In this document: piece by piece, positions 52,051-59,552 of the stretch
Layout of the letters: each line of letters begins with the position of its first letter
How positions within the stretch are numbered: position 1 is the first letter of the stretch
Origin: Bradyrhizobium sp. CER78
GTDB taxonomy: Bacteria; Pseudomonadota; Alphaproteobacteria; Rhizobiales; Xanthobacteraceae
Direction: 5' to 3'
NCBI RefSeq assembly: GCF_029846235.1
Contig: NZ_JARVWP010000012.1
Span: 1-64,000, forward strand
DNA length: 64,000 bases
Position numbers and translations under genes: made by a program
Notes under the pieces: model-generated
What the model was told of the DNA's origin: nothing
The model's input: only the letters and a program-made list of their open reading frames with translations
The model's database searches: none

Positions 52051-53268
52051 TTACGCCGGCGCGGGCACCGCGGTGGGCCGCGCTGCCGGCATCGGCCGGA
52101 ACGTCATCATGATCAAGAATGCACCGAGACCGACGGCCCAGGAGCCGACATAGAGCCACGTATAGCTCGCGAAGGTGTCGTAGATCAGGCCGCCGGCCAG
52201 GGGTCCGGTCGCCATGCCGAGGCTGCCGGCCATCGCGGTGCCGCCGATCACGGTGCCCATCATCCGCAGCGGGAAATTCTCGCGGATCAGCACGGAGTAC
52301 AGGGGCATGGTGCCGGCATAGATGAAGCCGAAGACCGCCGCGACGGTATAGAACACAGCAAGCTCGCGCGCGAAGACGTAGCCGAGCGCGCCGAATGCCT
52401 GTGCCAAGAGGCCCAGCACCAGCACGCGCTTGGCGCCGAAACGGTCGCCGAGCAGGCCGAAGGCGATGCGGCCGCCCATGCCGGCGAGCCCTTCCACGCT
52501 GTAGATCGTCACCGCAGCGACCATCGGAATGCCGCAAGTGACCGCATAGCTCACGGTGTGGATGATCGGACCCGAATGGGTGGCGCAGCAGAAGAAATTG
52601 GTCGCGATCAGGATGATGAATTGCGGCGAGCGCAGCGCCTGCCCCAGCGACATCGCCGGCTCGCCGTTCGCGGTCGCCGCTTCAGCGTGACCACCCTGCA
52701 GCGCCGGCGGGCGGCGCACCAGGAACGAGACCGGGATCATGATCGCGCCGACCACCGCTGAGACGATCAACATCGCGGTCCGCCAGTCATGGTGGGAGAT
52801 CAGCCAGGCCGCCAGCGGCGACATCGTCATCGGCGCCATGCCCATGCCGGCCGACACCAGCGAGACGGCGATGCTGCGATGGGTGTCGAACCAGCCGGTT
52901 ACGCATGCCATCATCGGCGCGAAGATCGCGGCCGTGGCGGCGCCGACCAGCACGCCGAACATGAATTGAAACGCCAGCAGCGAAGGTGCTTGGCTTGCCA
53001 GCGCAAGGCTTGCCGCGAGCACAACCGATCCGGTCAGCACCACGGGAAGCGGCCCGAAGCGGTCGGACAGCGTGCCCCAGATCATGCTGGTGAAGGCCAT
53101 CGCCAGGAAGCCGATCGTCATCGCGCTGGAGATGCCGGTCACCGACCAGCCGGTCTCCCGCGCCATCGGCTGCAGGAACACCGGCAGCGAAAACATGCCG
53201 CCGATCGCGACGCAGCCGAGCAGGCCGCCGGCCGCGACGATCACCCAGCGATAGGTCGAATTGCTCAT
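52051..53268 (-). CDS. MFS transporter (OFA-like monocarboxylate family)
   Basis: 405 residues from ATG 53268 (GGGAG upstream), twelve helices. YRWVIVAAGGLLGCVAIGGM, TSMIWGTLSDRFGPLPVVLTG and the second-half GRIAFGLLGDRFGAKRVLVL mark an oxalate/formate-antiporter-like MFS protein. The substrate is not readable. Confidence 0.88.
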   Translation of the reverse strand: MSNSTYRWVIVAAGGLLGCVAIGGMFSLPVFLQPMARETGWSVTGISSAMTIGFLAMAFTSMIWGTLSDRFGPLPVVLTGSVVLAASLALASQAPSLLAFQFMFGVLVGAATAAIFAPMMACVTGWFDTHRSIAVSLVSAGMGMAPMTMSPLAAWLISHHDWRTAMLIVSAVVGAIMIPVSFLVRRPPALQGGHAEAATANGEPAMSLGQALRSPQFIILIATNFFCCATHSGPIIHTVSYAVTCGIPMVAAVTIYSVEGLAGMGGRIAFGLLGDRFGAKRVLVLGLLAQAFGALGYVFARELAVFYTVAAVFGFIYAGTMPLYSVLIRENFPLRMMGTVIGGTAMAGSLGMATGPLAGGLIYDTFASYTWLYVGSWAVGLGAFLIMMTFRPMPAARPTAVPAPA

Positions 53269-53443
53269 TCCGGAACTCCCTTGCAGCGCGTTCTGGCTGC
53301 AAGACGAACGGACCGGCATGGAACCGACACCGAAGGGCCGTTCAAGCTCACACTTTTTTGAGCTGGCAGTGTCCGGCGCCCACGCGACGGGAGGGGTTCC
53401 TTTTTGCTCGCCGCCGTGTTTCCTCTATCGCGGGAGAACAGGG

Positions 53444-54253
53444 ATGCAGGGATCGCTGGGAGAGAAGATCGGCGATGGGCTTTTCGCTGACGTCTACGCC
53501 TGGGCGCCCGGTCAGGTCGTCAAGCTGTCCAAGCCAGGTATCCCGCAATGGGTGGTCCAGCACGAGACGCGAATGACTCGCGCGGTCTTCGCCGCCGGCG
53601 GCCCGGCGCCGGAGGTGCTCGGCGAAGTCGCCCTGGACGGGCGCTTCGGCATCGTGCTGCCCCGGTTCGATGGACCGACCCTGCTGCAGGCTACGCGCAC
53701 TGGCGCCGTCACCCGTGAACAAGCGGGCGCAATTCTTGCGACGCTCTGCCATGCCGTTCACAAGACGCGACCGCCGCCGGACGCACTTTCGCTGCGCGAG
53801 GCGATGGCCGCCAGGTTGCGGTTCGGCGGCAGCGTGCTGCCGGAGCGCATCACCACCGGCGTCCTCGCGCTGATCGAGCACCTCGCACCCGATGACGTGC
53901 TGTGCCATTCCGATCTTCACCCCGGCAACGTGATCATGACGGCGCAGGGCCCGAGATTGATCGACTGGATCGGCGCGGCTCGTGCACCCGCCGCCTACGA
54001 GATTGCGCAGTGCCATGTCCTGATTGCCGAGCTTGACCCGGAACACGCCGACGATCCGGGGCGGGCCACGGTCAATTCGGTTCTGCAGGCGGAGTATGCG
54101 CGGCTGGCCGGCACAACCCCTGCGGCGCTGACGACGTCGATGCAGCCCTATTTGCCGATCGTCCGCGTATTCCTTCTGCTCGGCGGGGCCAAGCCTGACA
54201 TGCGGGAGCGGCTGATCCAGCGCGTCGAGGCGGCCCTGCGCGGGGAAGGCTGA
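53444..54253 (+). CDS. APH-family phosphotransferase (kinase-like)
   Basis: 269 residues from ATG 53444, with GGGAGAACAGGG upstream. It has the glycine-rich start GEKIGDGLFADVYAW, VVKLSK (ATP lysine), the catalytic loop VLCHSDLHPGNVIM and the metal site PRLIDWIGA (DW instead of the common DFE/DW). Such proteins phosphorylate small molecules. A specific aminoglycoside activity is not implied. Confidence 0.87.
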   Translation: MQGSLGEKIGDGLFADVYAWAPGQVVKLSKPGIPQWVVQHETRMTRAVFAAGGPAPEVLGEVALDGRFGIVLPRFDGPTLLQATRTGAVTREQAGAILATLCHAVHKTRPPPDALSLREAMAARLRFGGSVLPERITTGVLALIEHLAPDDVLCHSDLHPGNVIMTAQGPRLIDWIGAARAPAAYEIAQCHVLIAELDPEHADDPGRATVNSVLQAEYARLAGTTPAALTTSMQPYLPIVRVFLLLGGAKPDMRERLIQRVEAALRGEG

Positions 54254-54377
54254 ATTGTTTGGTCGCGCGCGAGCCGGAGTGGCCTATCGAAGCGAGCCGC
54301 CAGTGTCGATTTTGGGTGACGAGGCGATATCCCCAACGTCAGGTCGTGCGGTTATCAGTACGCGCCCTGGCCTCCTG

Positions 54378-55544
54378 TCAACGGCCCGCCAGACTGCATC
54401 CGGGCTGCGGTGTGATCTGGCCGAGCGCACGGACCTGGACGAGTTCCGTCCCCTGCGTCACGGCGATGAACATGTTCATCGCCGTGTGATGATTCTGGCC
54501 GAGCGCCACCGGGCCGGTCGGCGACGGAATGGTGAGGCCCGCCATCGCGTCGATGATGGCCTCCTTGTCGAGCTTGCCGGCCTTCTCGGCGGCTGCCTTG
54601 AGCGCGATCAGGGTGTTGTAATGCGTCATCACATAGTTCGAGACCGCGACGCCCGGCTCAGCGGCGGCGCGGGCCTTCGCGACGAACGCCTTCACCGAGG
54701 GGTCGTCGCTCGCCGCGACCGTCGGCACCACCGTCACCATGTTCTGGCCCTTGCCGCGGAAGATGCCGAGATCGACCTCGGACAATCCAAGGAAAGCGAC
54801 CGTGATGTCCTTCAGCAATCCGGCATCGTCGGCCTGGCGGATGAAATCCATCCCGTCGCCTTTCAGCGCGAACAGCAGCACCTTCGCCCCGCTCGCCGCG
54901 ACCTCCTTGATCAGCGGAGAGAAGTCGGTCTCGGTGCCAAGCGTGTACTTTGTCCCGACCACCTTGCCGCCGAGCTTCTCGATCAAGGGCTGCGCGATGT
55001 CGAACATCTGGTGCGGCCAGACCCGGTCGGCGCCGAGCAGGAAATAGGTGTTGCCGTAAGCCTGCGTCATGTAGGGAAGCAGCTGGCCAAGCTCCTGGTT
55101 CGGCACCGCGCCGAACGAGAACAGATAGCGGCTGCATTTGCCGCCCTCGTAATTGGTGGCGTAGAGCAGCGGCGTCTTCGAGCTCTCGGCAAGCGGCACC
55201 AGCGCATTCAGGTTGCGCGAGGTGATCGGGCCGACCACCGCAATCACGCCCTGCTTCTCGACCAGCAAATGCATTGCGTCGGCGGCGGCCTCCGGTCGTG
55301 TCTTGTCATCGGAATAGATCACCTCGACGGGCCGGCCGAGAATGCCGCCGGCGGCGTTGATGTCCTTTGCGGCGAGATCGAGCCCGAGCCTGGCCTGCCG
55401 GCCGTAGAGCTCGACGCCGCCGGAAAACGGCAGCACCGCGCCGACCTTGATCGGTGGACCGGATTCGGCAGCGCACGAAGGCTGAAGCACCGCAGCGTAG
55501 AACGCCAGCGCCAGCGTCATGAACGAGATCGAGCGTGATGCCAT
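54378..55544 (-). CDS. ABC transporter substrate-binding protein, Liv family
   Basis: 388 residues from ATG 55544, with a signal peptide ending PSCAAES. The mature part begins IKVGAVLPFSGGVELYGRQARLGLDLA and contains EVIYSDDKTRPEAAADAMHLLVE, as in amide/urea- and branched-chain-type receptors (Peripla_BP_6). It is clearly different from the 1481/17913 pair. No permease or ATPase gene is adjacent. Confidence 0.88.
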   Translation of the reverse strand: MASRSISFMTLALAFYAAVLQPSCAAESGPPIKVGAVLPFSGGVELYGRQARLGLDLAAKDINAAGGILGRPVEVIYSDDKTRPEAAADAMHLLVEKQGVIAVVGPITSRNLNALVPLAESSKTPLLYATNYEGGKCSRYLFSFGAVPNQELGQLLPYMTQAYGNTYFLLGADRVWPHQMFDIAQPLIEKLGGKVVGTKYTLGTETDFSPLIKEVAASGAKVLLFALKGDGMDFIRQADDAGLLKDITVAFLGLSEVDLGIFRGKGQNMVTVVPTVAASDDPSVKAFVAKARAAAEPGVAVSNYVMTHYNTLIALKAAAEKAGKLDKEAIIDAMAGLTIPSPTGPVALGQNHHTAMNMFIAVTQGTELVQVRALGQITPQPGCSLAGR

Positions 55545-55668
55545 ATCCGTCTTCCCTTCGCGCAGATGCAACCGCGCTCGATTGACATTATCGGCGCTGC
55601 ACTGAAGAATTCGTCAAGCACGCGCCGCCTTGCGTCACATTCGCACAGCGACAGGCGACCGCCGTCAC

Positions 55669-55697
55669 TTGACATTCAGAGGTTGCAGGCGTATCTC
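55669..55697 (+). promoter_or_regulatory. Sigma-70 promoter for leader RNA B
   Basis: TTGACA at 55669-55674, a 17-base spacer ending AGGCG, and TATCTC at 55692-55697. It matches the leader A promoter in both boxes, spacer length and the bases before the -10. The predicted start is near 55704. Confidence 0.75.
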
Positions 55698-55703
55698 GGC
55701 GAC

Positions 55704-55905
55704 CCTCGCGAACGCCATGTTTGCGAACAAGTGCGAGCAAACCGATGGTACCGCAGCAAGGACACGAACAGATCCGCAGACCGTCAGCCAATCTACGGCC
55801 GATCGTCTATGCATGCCCGGTTCATGGGAGCGGTCTCGCGTAAGCGCGATCGACAATCCGTACGTCACGGACCCTCCCGAGCCAGCCGCTTCGGAGGGTT
55901 TTTTG
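55704..55905 (+). ncRNA. Leader RNA B: structured RNA with terminator, upstream of rtcB
   Basis: About 200 nt. P1 is TCGCGAAC (55706-55713) / GTTTGCGA (55719-55726) with CCAT in the loop; compared with leader A several pairs are exchanged while pairing is kept. The central block GCCCGGTTCATGGGAGCGG (55814-55832) is followed by the hairpin CGGTCTCGC (55831-55839) / GCGCGATCG (55844-55852), one mismatch. It ends in the terminator at 55871-55905, about 98 bases before the rtcB start. It is a candidate attenuator or sRNA shared by two RNA-repair loci. The family is not recognised. Confidence 0.72.
55871..55905 (+). terminator. Intrinsic terminator of leader RNA B
   Basis: ACCCTCC (55871-55877) pairs with GGAGGGT (55893-55899), then TTTTTTG. 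The loop CGAGCCAGCCGCTTC differs by one base from that of leader RNA A, although terminator loops are not normally conserved. Confidence 0.85.
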
Positions 55906-56002
55906 TTGCCCACAAGCGGTCTGGTCAAGCTCCGGCAAGGACAATCCCGAATGGCCGCGCGGCGTGCGCGCGGCTTGTCCAGATTCAGCAGGAACAAAGA
56001 CA

Positions 56003-57343
56003 ATGCGACGACCTGATCCCTACCAGGAACGCGCCCGCGAACTCTGCCTCGCCGCGGGCGTCGATCCGGATTCCCGCGTCGGCGAAGGCCGCGGCCAGCC
56101 GGCTTGGTGCCTGTATCGCGATGCCGCCCGCAAGGAGAAGCTTGCGCGCGAGGCCGATGCGGCCTCGTCGGAGATCGCGATGCTGCGCCCGCAAGAGGAG
56201 CGCTTCAAGAACGCGCCACTGCAGGTGTTCGGCGAGCATGACGCGGCGACCATCAAGCAGATGCGAAACTGCATGGCGGTCGGTAACGTCGTGTCCGGCG
56301 TGATCTGCGCGGATGGCCATCTCGGTTACGCGCAGCCGGTCGGCGGCGTGATCGCTTATGAGAAGCAGATCAGCATCTCCGGCGTCGGCTTCGACATCGG
56401 CTGCGGCAACATGGCCGCGCGGCTCGATGTGCGCTTCGACGACATCCGTGCGACCGTCCCGACCATCATCCGCGACGTTGCCAAGGTGATCTCCTTCGGC
56501 ATCGGCCGGAAGAACGTCGAGAAGGTCGAGCACGCGCTGTTCGACGATAGCGACGCCTGGCGCGAGAGCGACATGGAGGCATACCGGCAGAAGGCCGTCG
56601 GCCAGCTCGGCACGGTCGGCTCCGGCAACCACTATGTCGATCTGATGCGCGACGAGGCAGGCTTCGTCTGGATCGGCGTTCACTTCGGAAGCCGCGGGCT
56701 CGGGCACACCAGCGCGACCCGCTACCTCAAGGCCGCCGGCGGCAAGGACGGGATGAATGTTCCGCCCGCCATCGTCGACGAGGATTCCGAACTCGGGCGC
56801 CGCTACATCGCCGCGATGCAGCTCGCCGGGCGCTATTCCTATGCGGGCCGCGAGTGGGTCGTAGATCGTGTCCGCCAGATCATCGGCGGCAAGGTCACCG
56901 AGTCCGTGCACAACCACCACAACTACGCCTGGCGGGAAACGCATGACGGCAAGGAATTGTGGGTGGTGCGCAAGGGCGCGACGCCGGCCTTTCCCGGACA
57001 GCGGGGCTTTGTCGGCGGGTCGATGGGCGACGATGCCGTCATTCTCGAGGGCGTCGATAGTCCGGAGGCCAAGGCCTCGCTCTACTCGACGGTGCACGGC
57101 GCCGGCCGGCTGTTCGGCCGCAACGAAGCGAAGCGCCGCTTCACGCGCGAGGAGATGGACCGTTGGCTCACCGAGCGCGGCGTCACGCTTGTCGGCGCCG
57201 ATCTCGACGAGAGCCCGATGGCCTATCGGTGCTTGCCGGAGGTGCTTGCCCAGCATGCCGGAACGGTGAAGGTGCTGCACACGCTGCGGCCGTTTGCCGT
57301 GGCCATGGCCGGTGAAGGCGAGTTCGACCCGTTCAAGGACTAA
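56003..57343 (+). CDS. rtcB: RtcB-family RNA ligase
   Basis: 446 residues from ATG 56003 (AGGA 9 bases upstream). The Mn2+/GTP ligase motifs are CADGHLGYAQPVGGV (metal Cys and His), VGFDIGCGN, GSGNHYVDL, VHFGSRGLG, NHHNYAW, KGATPAFPGQRGF...GGSMGDDA, and STVHGAGRLFGR with the guanylated histidine. RtcB joins 2',3'-cyclic phosphate or 3'-phosphate ends to 5'-OH ends in damaged tRNA and rRNA. No rtcA or rtcR is present. It follows leader RNA B and is followed 23 bases later by a tRNA-Cys. Confidence 0.94.
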   Translation: MRRPDPYQERARELCLAAGVDPDSRVGEGRGQPAWCLYRDAARKEKLAREADAASSEIAMLRPQEERFKNAPLQVFGEHDAATIKQMRNCMAVGNVVSGVICADGHLGYAQPVGGVIAYEKQISISGVGFDIGCGNMAARLDVRFDDIRATVPTIIRDVAKVISFGIGRKNVEKVEHALFDDSDAWRESDMEAYRQKAVGQLGTVGSGNHYVDLMRDEAGFVWIGVHFGSRGLGHTSATRYLKAAGGKDGMNVPPAIVDEDSELGRRYIAAMQLAGRYSYAGREWVVDRVRQIIGGKVTESVHNHHNYAWRETHDGKELWVVRKGATPAFPGQRGFVGGSMGDDAVILEGVDSPEAKASLYSTVHGAGRLFGRNEAKRRFTREEMDRWLTERGVTLVGADLDESPMAYRCLPEVLAQHAGTVKVLHTLRPFAVAMAGEGEFDPFKD

Positions 57344-57344
57344 A

Positions 57345-57364
57345 GCGAGGCGTACGCGCCTCGC
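57345..57364 (+). other. Stable hairpin between rtcB and tRNA-Cys
   Basis: GCGAGGCG-TACG-CGCCTCGC, an 8-bp stem with a tight loop, starts just after the rtcB stop and ends 2 bases before the tRNA 5' end. It has no T tract, so it more likely protects the mRNA end or guides processing of a joint rtcB-tRNA transcript than terminates it. Confidence 0.55.
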
Positions 57365-57366
57365 TG

Positions 57367-57441
57367 GGTGTGGTGGCGAAATGGGAACGCTGCGGTCTGC
57401 AAAACCGCCATGAGCCGGTTCGATTCCGGCCCACACCTCCA
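57367..57441 (+). tRNA. tRNA-Cys (anticodon GCA) with encoded CCA
   Basis: Complete cloverleaf: acceptor GGTGTGG / CCACACC, TG at positions 8-9, D arm GCG-AAATGGGAA-CGC, anticodon arm GCGGT-CTGCAAA-ACCGC (GCA at 57399-57401), variable CATGA, T arm GCCGG-TTCGATT-CCGGC, discriminator T (U73, a CysRS identity base) and CCA at 57439-57441. The 3-bp D stem and AAATGGGAA loop are unusual. It is probably an additional tRNA-Cys, transcribed with rtcB. Confidence 0.93.
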
Positions 57442-57462
57442 AGGCTTGACCTCCAAGGCTTG
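57435..57462 (+). repeat. 14-bp tandem duplication at the tRNA-Cys 3' end
   Basis: ACCTCCAAGGCTTG occurs twice in immediate succession (57435-57448 and 57449-57462). The first copy contains the end of the acceptor stem, the discriminator and CCA. It could be a replication slip or a trace of recombination at the tRNA end. Confidence 0.85.
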
Positions 57463-57604
57463 TTGCCTGTCCCGGACCCGGAAGCTATCCTGGTCCTGCC
57501 CGTCGAGAGCGTCTCCGGGCGATCCCCCAGACCTGCAAGTTCCATCAGGCGTTCCGCGACCGCGGACCGCCCTGCTCTCACTGTCGCAAGCAAAGGACCT
57601 TCTC

Positions 57605-58171
57605 TTGAACCATCGCTCCGTGCTGATCTCCGGCTGCTCCGGCGGCGGAAAATCGACCTTGCTGGCTGAACTGCGCGCACGCGGCTATCCGGTCGTCGAG
57701 GAGCCCGGCCGCCGCATCATCGCCGATGAGATCGCATCCGGCGGCAATGCGCTGCCCTGGGTCGATGCAGCGGCTTTTATCCGCCGCGCCGTGGACGTCG
57801 CGCTCAGGGATATGGAGATGGCCGAATCCCATTCCGGATGGGTGTTCTTCGATCGCGGTCTCATTGACGCGGCGTCGGCGCTCGAGACGCTGACAAGCGA
57901 GCCGGCGCTGCGCCCGATCTGCTCTGCACATCGCTACCACAGGCGCGTGTTCATGACGCCGCCATGGCCCGAGATCTACGTGACCGATTCCGAGCGCCGC
58001 CACGGCTTCGAGGCAGCAACGGCGGAATATCACCGGTTGATGCAAACGTTTCCCATGCTCGGCTACGACGTCATTAACCTGCCGAAGAGTTCGCCGGCCA
58101 CGAGGGCCGATTTCGTGCTGGCGACGCTCGGCAGCTGCGTCGCTCCGGCGGCGAAACCATCGCCCTCCTAG
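57605..58171 (+). CDS. Small P-loop ATPase (COG3911-like AAA domain)
   Basis: 188 residues from TTG 57605, supported by AAGGA 6 bases upstream; a longer frame through the tRNA is spurious. Walker A is GCSGGGKS near the N-terminus (VLISGCSGGGKSTLLAELRA). EEPGRRIIADEI, GWVFFDRGLIDAASAL (Walker B-like FDRG) and YRHRRVFMTPPWPEIYVTD-type residues follow, as in the AAA_28 family of predicted kinases/ATPases. It is third in the leader B locus. A role in nucleic-acid end processing is possible but only inferred from context. Confidence 0.82.
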   Translation: MNHRSVLISGCSGGGKSTLLAELRARGYPVVEEPGRRIIADEIASGGNALPWVDAAAFIRRAVDVALRDMEMAESHSGWVFFDRGLIDAASALETLTSEPALRPICSAHRYHRRVFMTPPWPEIYVTDSERRHGFEAATAEYHRLMQTFPMLGYDVINLPKSSPATRADFVLATLGSCVAPAAKPSPS

Positions 58172-58320
58172 AACGACGTCCCGCCGCCGAACCGGAACTC
58201 CTGCACGATGTCGTATTTGCCCTTCGTGATCGGCACGGCGTAATCGAAGCGCAGCGGCCCGAATGGCGACGCCCAGATCAGGCCGACGCCGAAGATCGCT
58301 GCGTGGCTGATCGTGGCGAT
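58168..58320 (-). pseudogene. C-terminal fragment of BamA (outer-membrane assembly factor)
   Basis: The minus strand reads GVGLIWASPFGPLRFDYAVP, then ITKGKYDIVQEFRFGGGTSF and a stop. This is the last beta strands of an alphaproteobacterial BamA, including the terminal Phe. The upstream 700 residues are missing and the frame degenerates before about 58320. Its stop codon overlaps the stop of the ATPase gene on the other strand. It is a displaced gene fragment. Confidence 0.8.
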
Positions 58321-58456
58321 CATCCCGCAGATGGGCAGCAACGTCCTGCACAACTCGAACTCCCCTCTGCGTCATCCCGAGGCGGAGCGGAGTGGGTGGC
58401 GAAAATCCGGAAGGCCGCGATGCAGATACAGCGCGTTACATTTTGCTGCCGAACGA

Positions 58457-58924
58457 TCAGCCCTTCTTCGCATCGCCGCGCGTGTGATGCAGCAGGTTGT
58501 CGCGCAGCCTGACCACGCTCTTCTGCACGATCGGAAATTCGTCGCCGAGCCCGGTGGCTTCGACCAGCGACGCGTTGATCTCCTTGTCGAGCAGACGCCG
58601 GCCCGCCGCCGTCAGGCTCACCCGCACCTGCCGCTCGTCGGCGGGATCGCGGGTACGGCTGATGTAGCCGCTCTGCTCCAGCTTCTTGAGGATCGGCGTC
58701 AGCGTGTTGGATTCCAGGAACAGCTTTTCGCCGAGCGCGCTGACGGTCTGCTCGTCCGCCTCCGACAGCGCGATCATGGCAATGTACTGGGTGTAGGTCA
58801 GACCGAACGCGTCGAGGATCGGCTTGTAGGCGCGGCCGAAGGCCAGATTGGCCGAATAGACCGCAAAGCACAGAAAACTCGATAGTTTTCGGCCTTTGGT
58901 GTCGGCCTTGGGGGAACGGGTCAC
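58457..58924 (-). CDS. ohrR: OhrR, MarR-family peroxide-sensing repressor
   Basis: 155 residues from GTG 58924 (GGAG 7 bases upstream). LSSFLCFAVYSANLAFGRAYKPILDAFGLTYTQYIAMIAL contains the reactive Cys in FLCFAVYS and the OhrR-type tyrosines. The winged helix is SALGEKLFLESNTLTPILKKLEQSGYISRTRDPADERQVRVSLT. It is oxidised by organic hydroperoxides and then releases the divergent ohr promoter. Confidence 0.93.
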   Translation of the reverse strand: MTRSPKADTKGRKLSSFLCFAVYSANLAFGRAYKPILDAFGLTYTQYIAMIALSEADEQTVSALGEKLFLESNTLTPILKKLEQSGYISRTRDPADERQVRVSLTAAGRRLLDKEINASLVEATGLGDEFPIVQKSVVRLRDNLLHHTRGDAKKG

Positions 58925-58968
58925 GGGCGTCTCCGGAGTTTGTGAAGTCTCGACCAATATAAATCGTA

Positions 58969-58983
58969 TCCGATTAAATCGGA
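58969..58983. promoter_or_regulatory. OhrR operator 1
   Basis: Perfect palindrome TCCGATT-A-AATCGGA, between ohrR and the -35 box of ohr. Confidence 0.75.
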
Positions 58984-58988
58984 AGAGC

Positions 58989-59017
58989 TTGACATCGCCC
59001 GGCACGGGGTCTATTTC
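58989..59017 (+). promoter_or_regulatory. ohr promoter
   Basis: TTGACA at 58989-58994, a 17-base spacer, and TATTTC at 59012-59017. The predicted start near 59024 lies at the edge of operator 2. Confidence 0.7.
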
Positions 59018-59025
59018 AACTCGCA

Positions 59026-59040
59026 TCCGATTAGATCGGA
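59026..59040. promoter_or_regulatory. OhrR operator 2
   Basis: TCCGATT-A-GATCGGA, one mismatch from the first operator. It is placed over the ohr transcription start, a position expected for repression. Confidence 0.75.
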
Positions 59041-59072
59041 TACGATCTATATCCAACCCAAAGGAGTTCGCC

Positions 59073-59474
59073 ATGACCGCCAATGCAAAGGTTCTCGTCA
59101 CCGGAAAGACCCACGTCACCGCCGGCCCGAACGGCGCCGCCCGCTCGCGCGACGGCTTCCTCGACGTCAAGCTGCCGCAGCCGCACCCCGCCGCCGAAAA
59201 CCTATTCGCCGCCGCCTGGTCGGCTTGCTACATCGGCGCAATCCAGCTCGCCGCCGGACAGCGCAAGGTCAAGCTCGCGAGCGAGCCCGAGGTCGACGCC
59301 GAGATCGACCTGAACCAGGCCGGCAGCGCCTACTTCCTGAGCGCACGCCTCAACGTTCACGTTCCTGGCGTCGAGCGCGAGGTCGCGCAGGAGCTGATCG
59401 AAGCCGCGCACGGCATCTGCCCCTACTCCAAGGCGGTTCACGGCAACATCGACGTTACGACCACCCTGGTCTGA
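59073..59474 (+). CDS. ohr: Organic hydroperoxide resistance protein Ohr
   Basis: 133 residues from ATG 59073 (AAAGGAG upstream). OsmC/Ohr fold: KTHVTAGPNGAARSRDGFLDVKLP, the first redox Cys in FAAAWSACYIGAIQLAAG and the second in AHGICPYSKAVHGNI. It is a thiol peroxidase reducing fatty-acid and other organic hydroperoxides via lipoylated proteins. It is regulated by the divergent OhrR. Confidence 0.95.
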   Translation: MTANAKVLVTGKTHVTAGPNGAARSRDGFLDVKLPQPHPAAENLFAAAWSACYIGAIQLAAGQRKVKLASEPEVDAEIDLNQAGSAYFLSARLNVHVPGVEREVAQELIEAAHGICPYSKAVHGNIDVTTTLV

Positions 59475-59552
59475 GACCAGCCCATGACGAGCTCCGACGC
59501 GGCCGGCCGCTTGCCGGCTCGCGGTCGGACAGCACAACTCCAGGAGTTCAAG

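Noticed and set aside
53261..53443. 61-codon N-terminal extension of the APH-like kinase
   Set aside because: It overlaps the start and promoter of the divergent MFS gene. The ATG at 53444 has a good ribosome binding site and matches the domain start.
55650..55700. Sigma-54 promoter for the rtcB locus (TTGCA at 55683)
   Set aside because: No GG at the -24 position with correct spacing; the sigma-70 boxes conserved between both loci fit better.
57368..57604. N-terminal extension of the P-loop ATPase frame through the tRNA-Cys
   Set aside because: It would translate the tRNA and the tandem repeat. The TTG at 57605 has a proper ribosome binding site just before the Walker A region.
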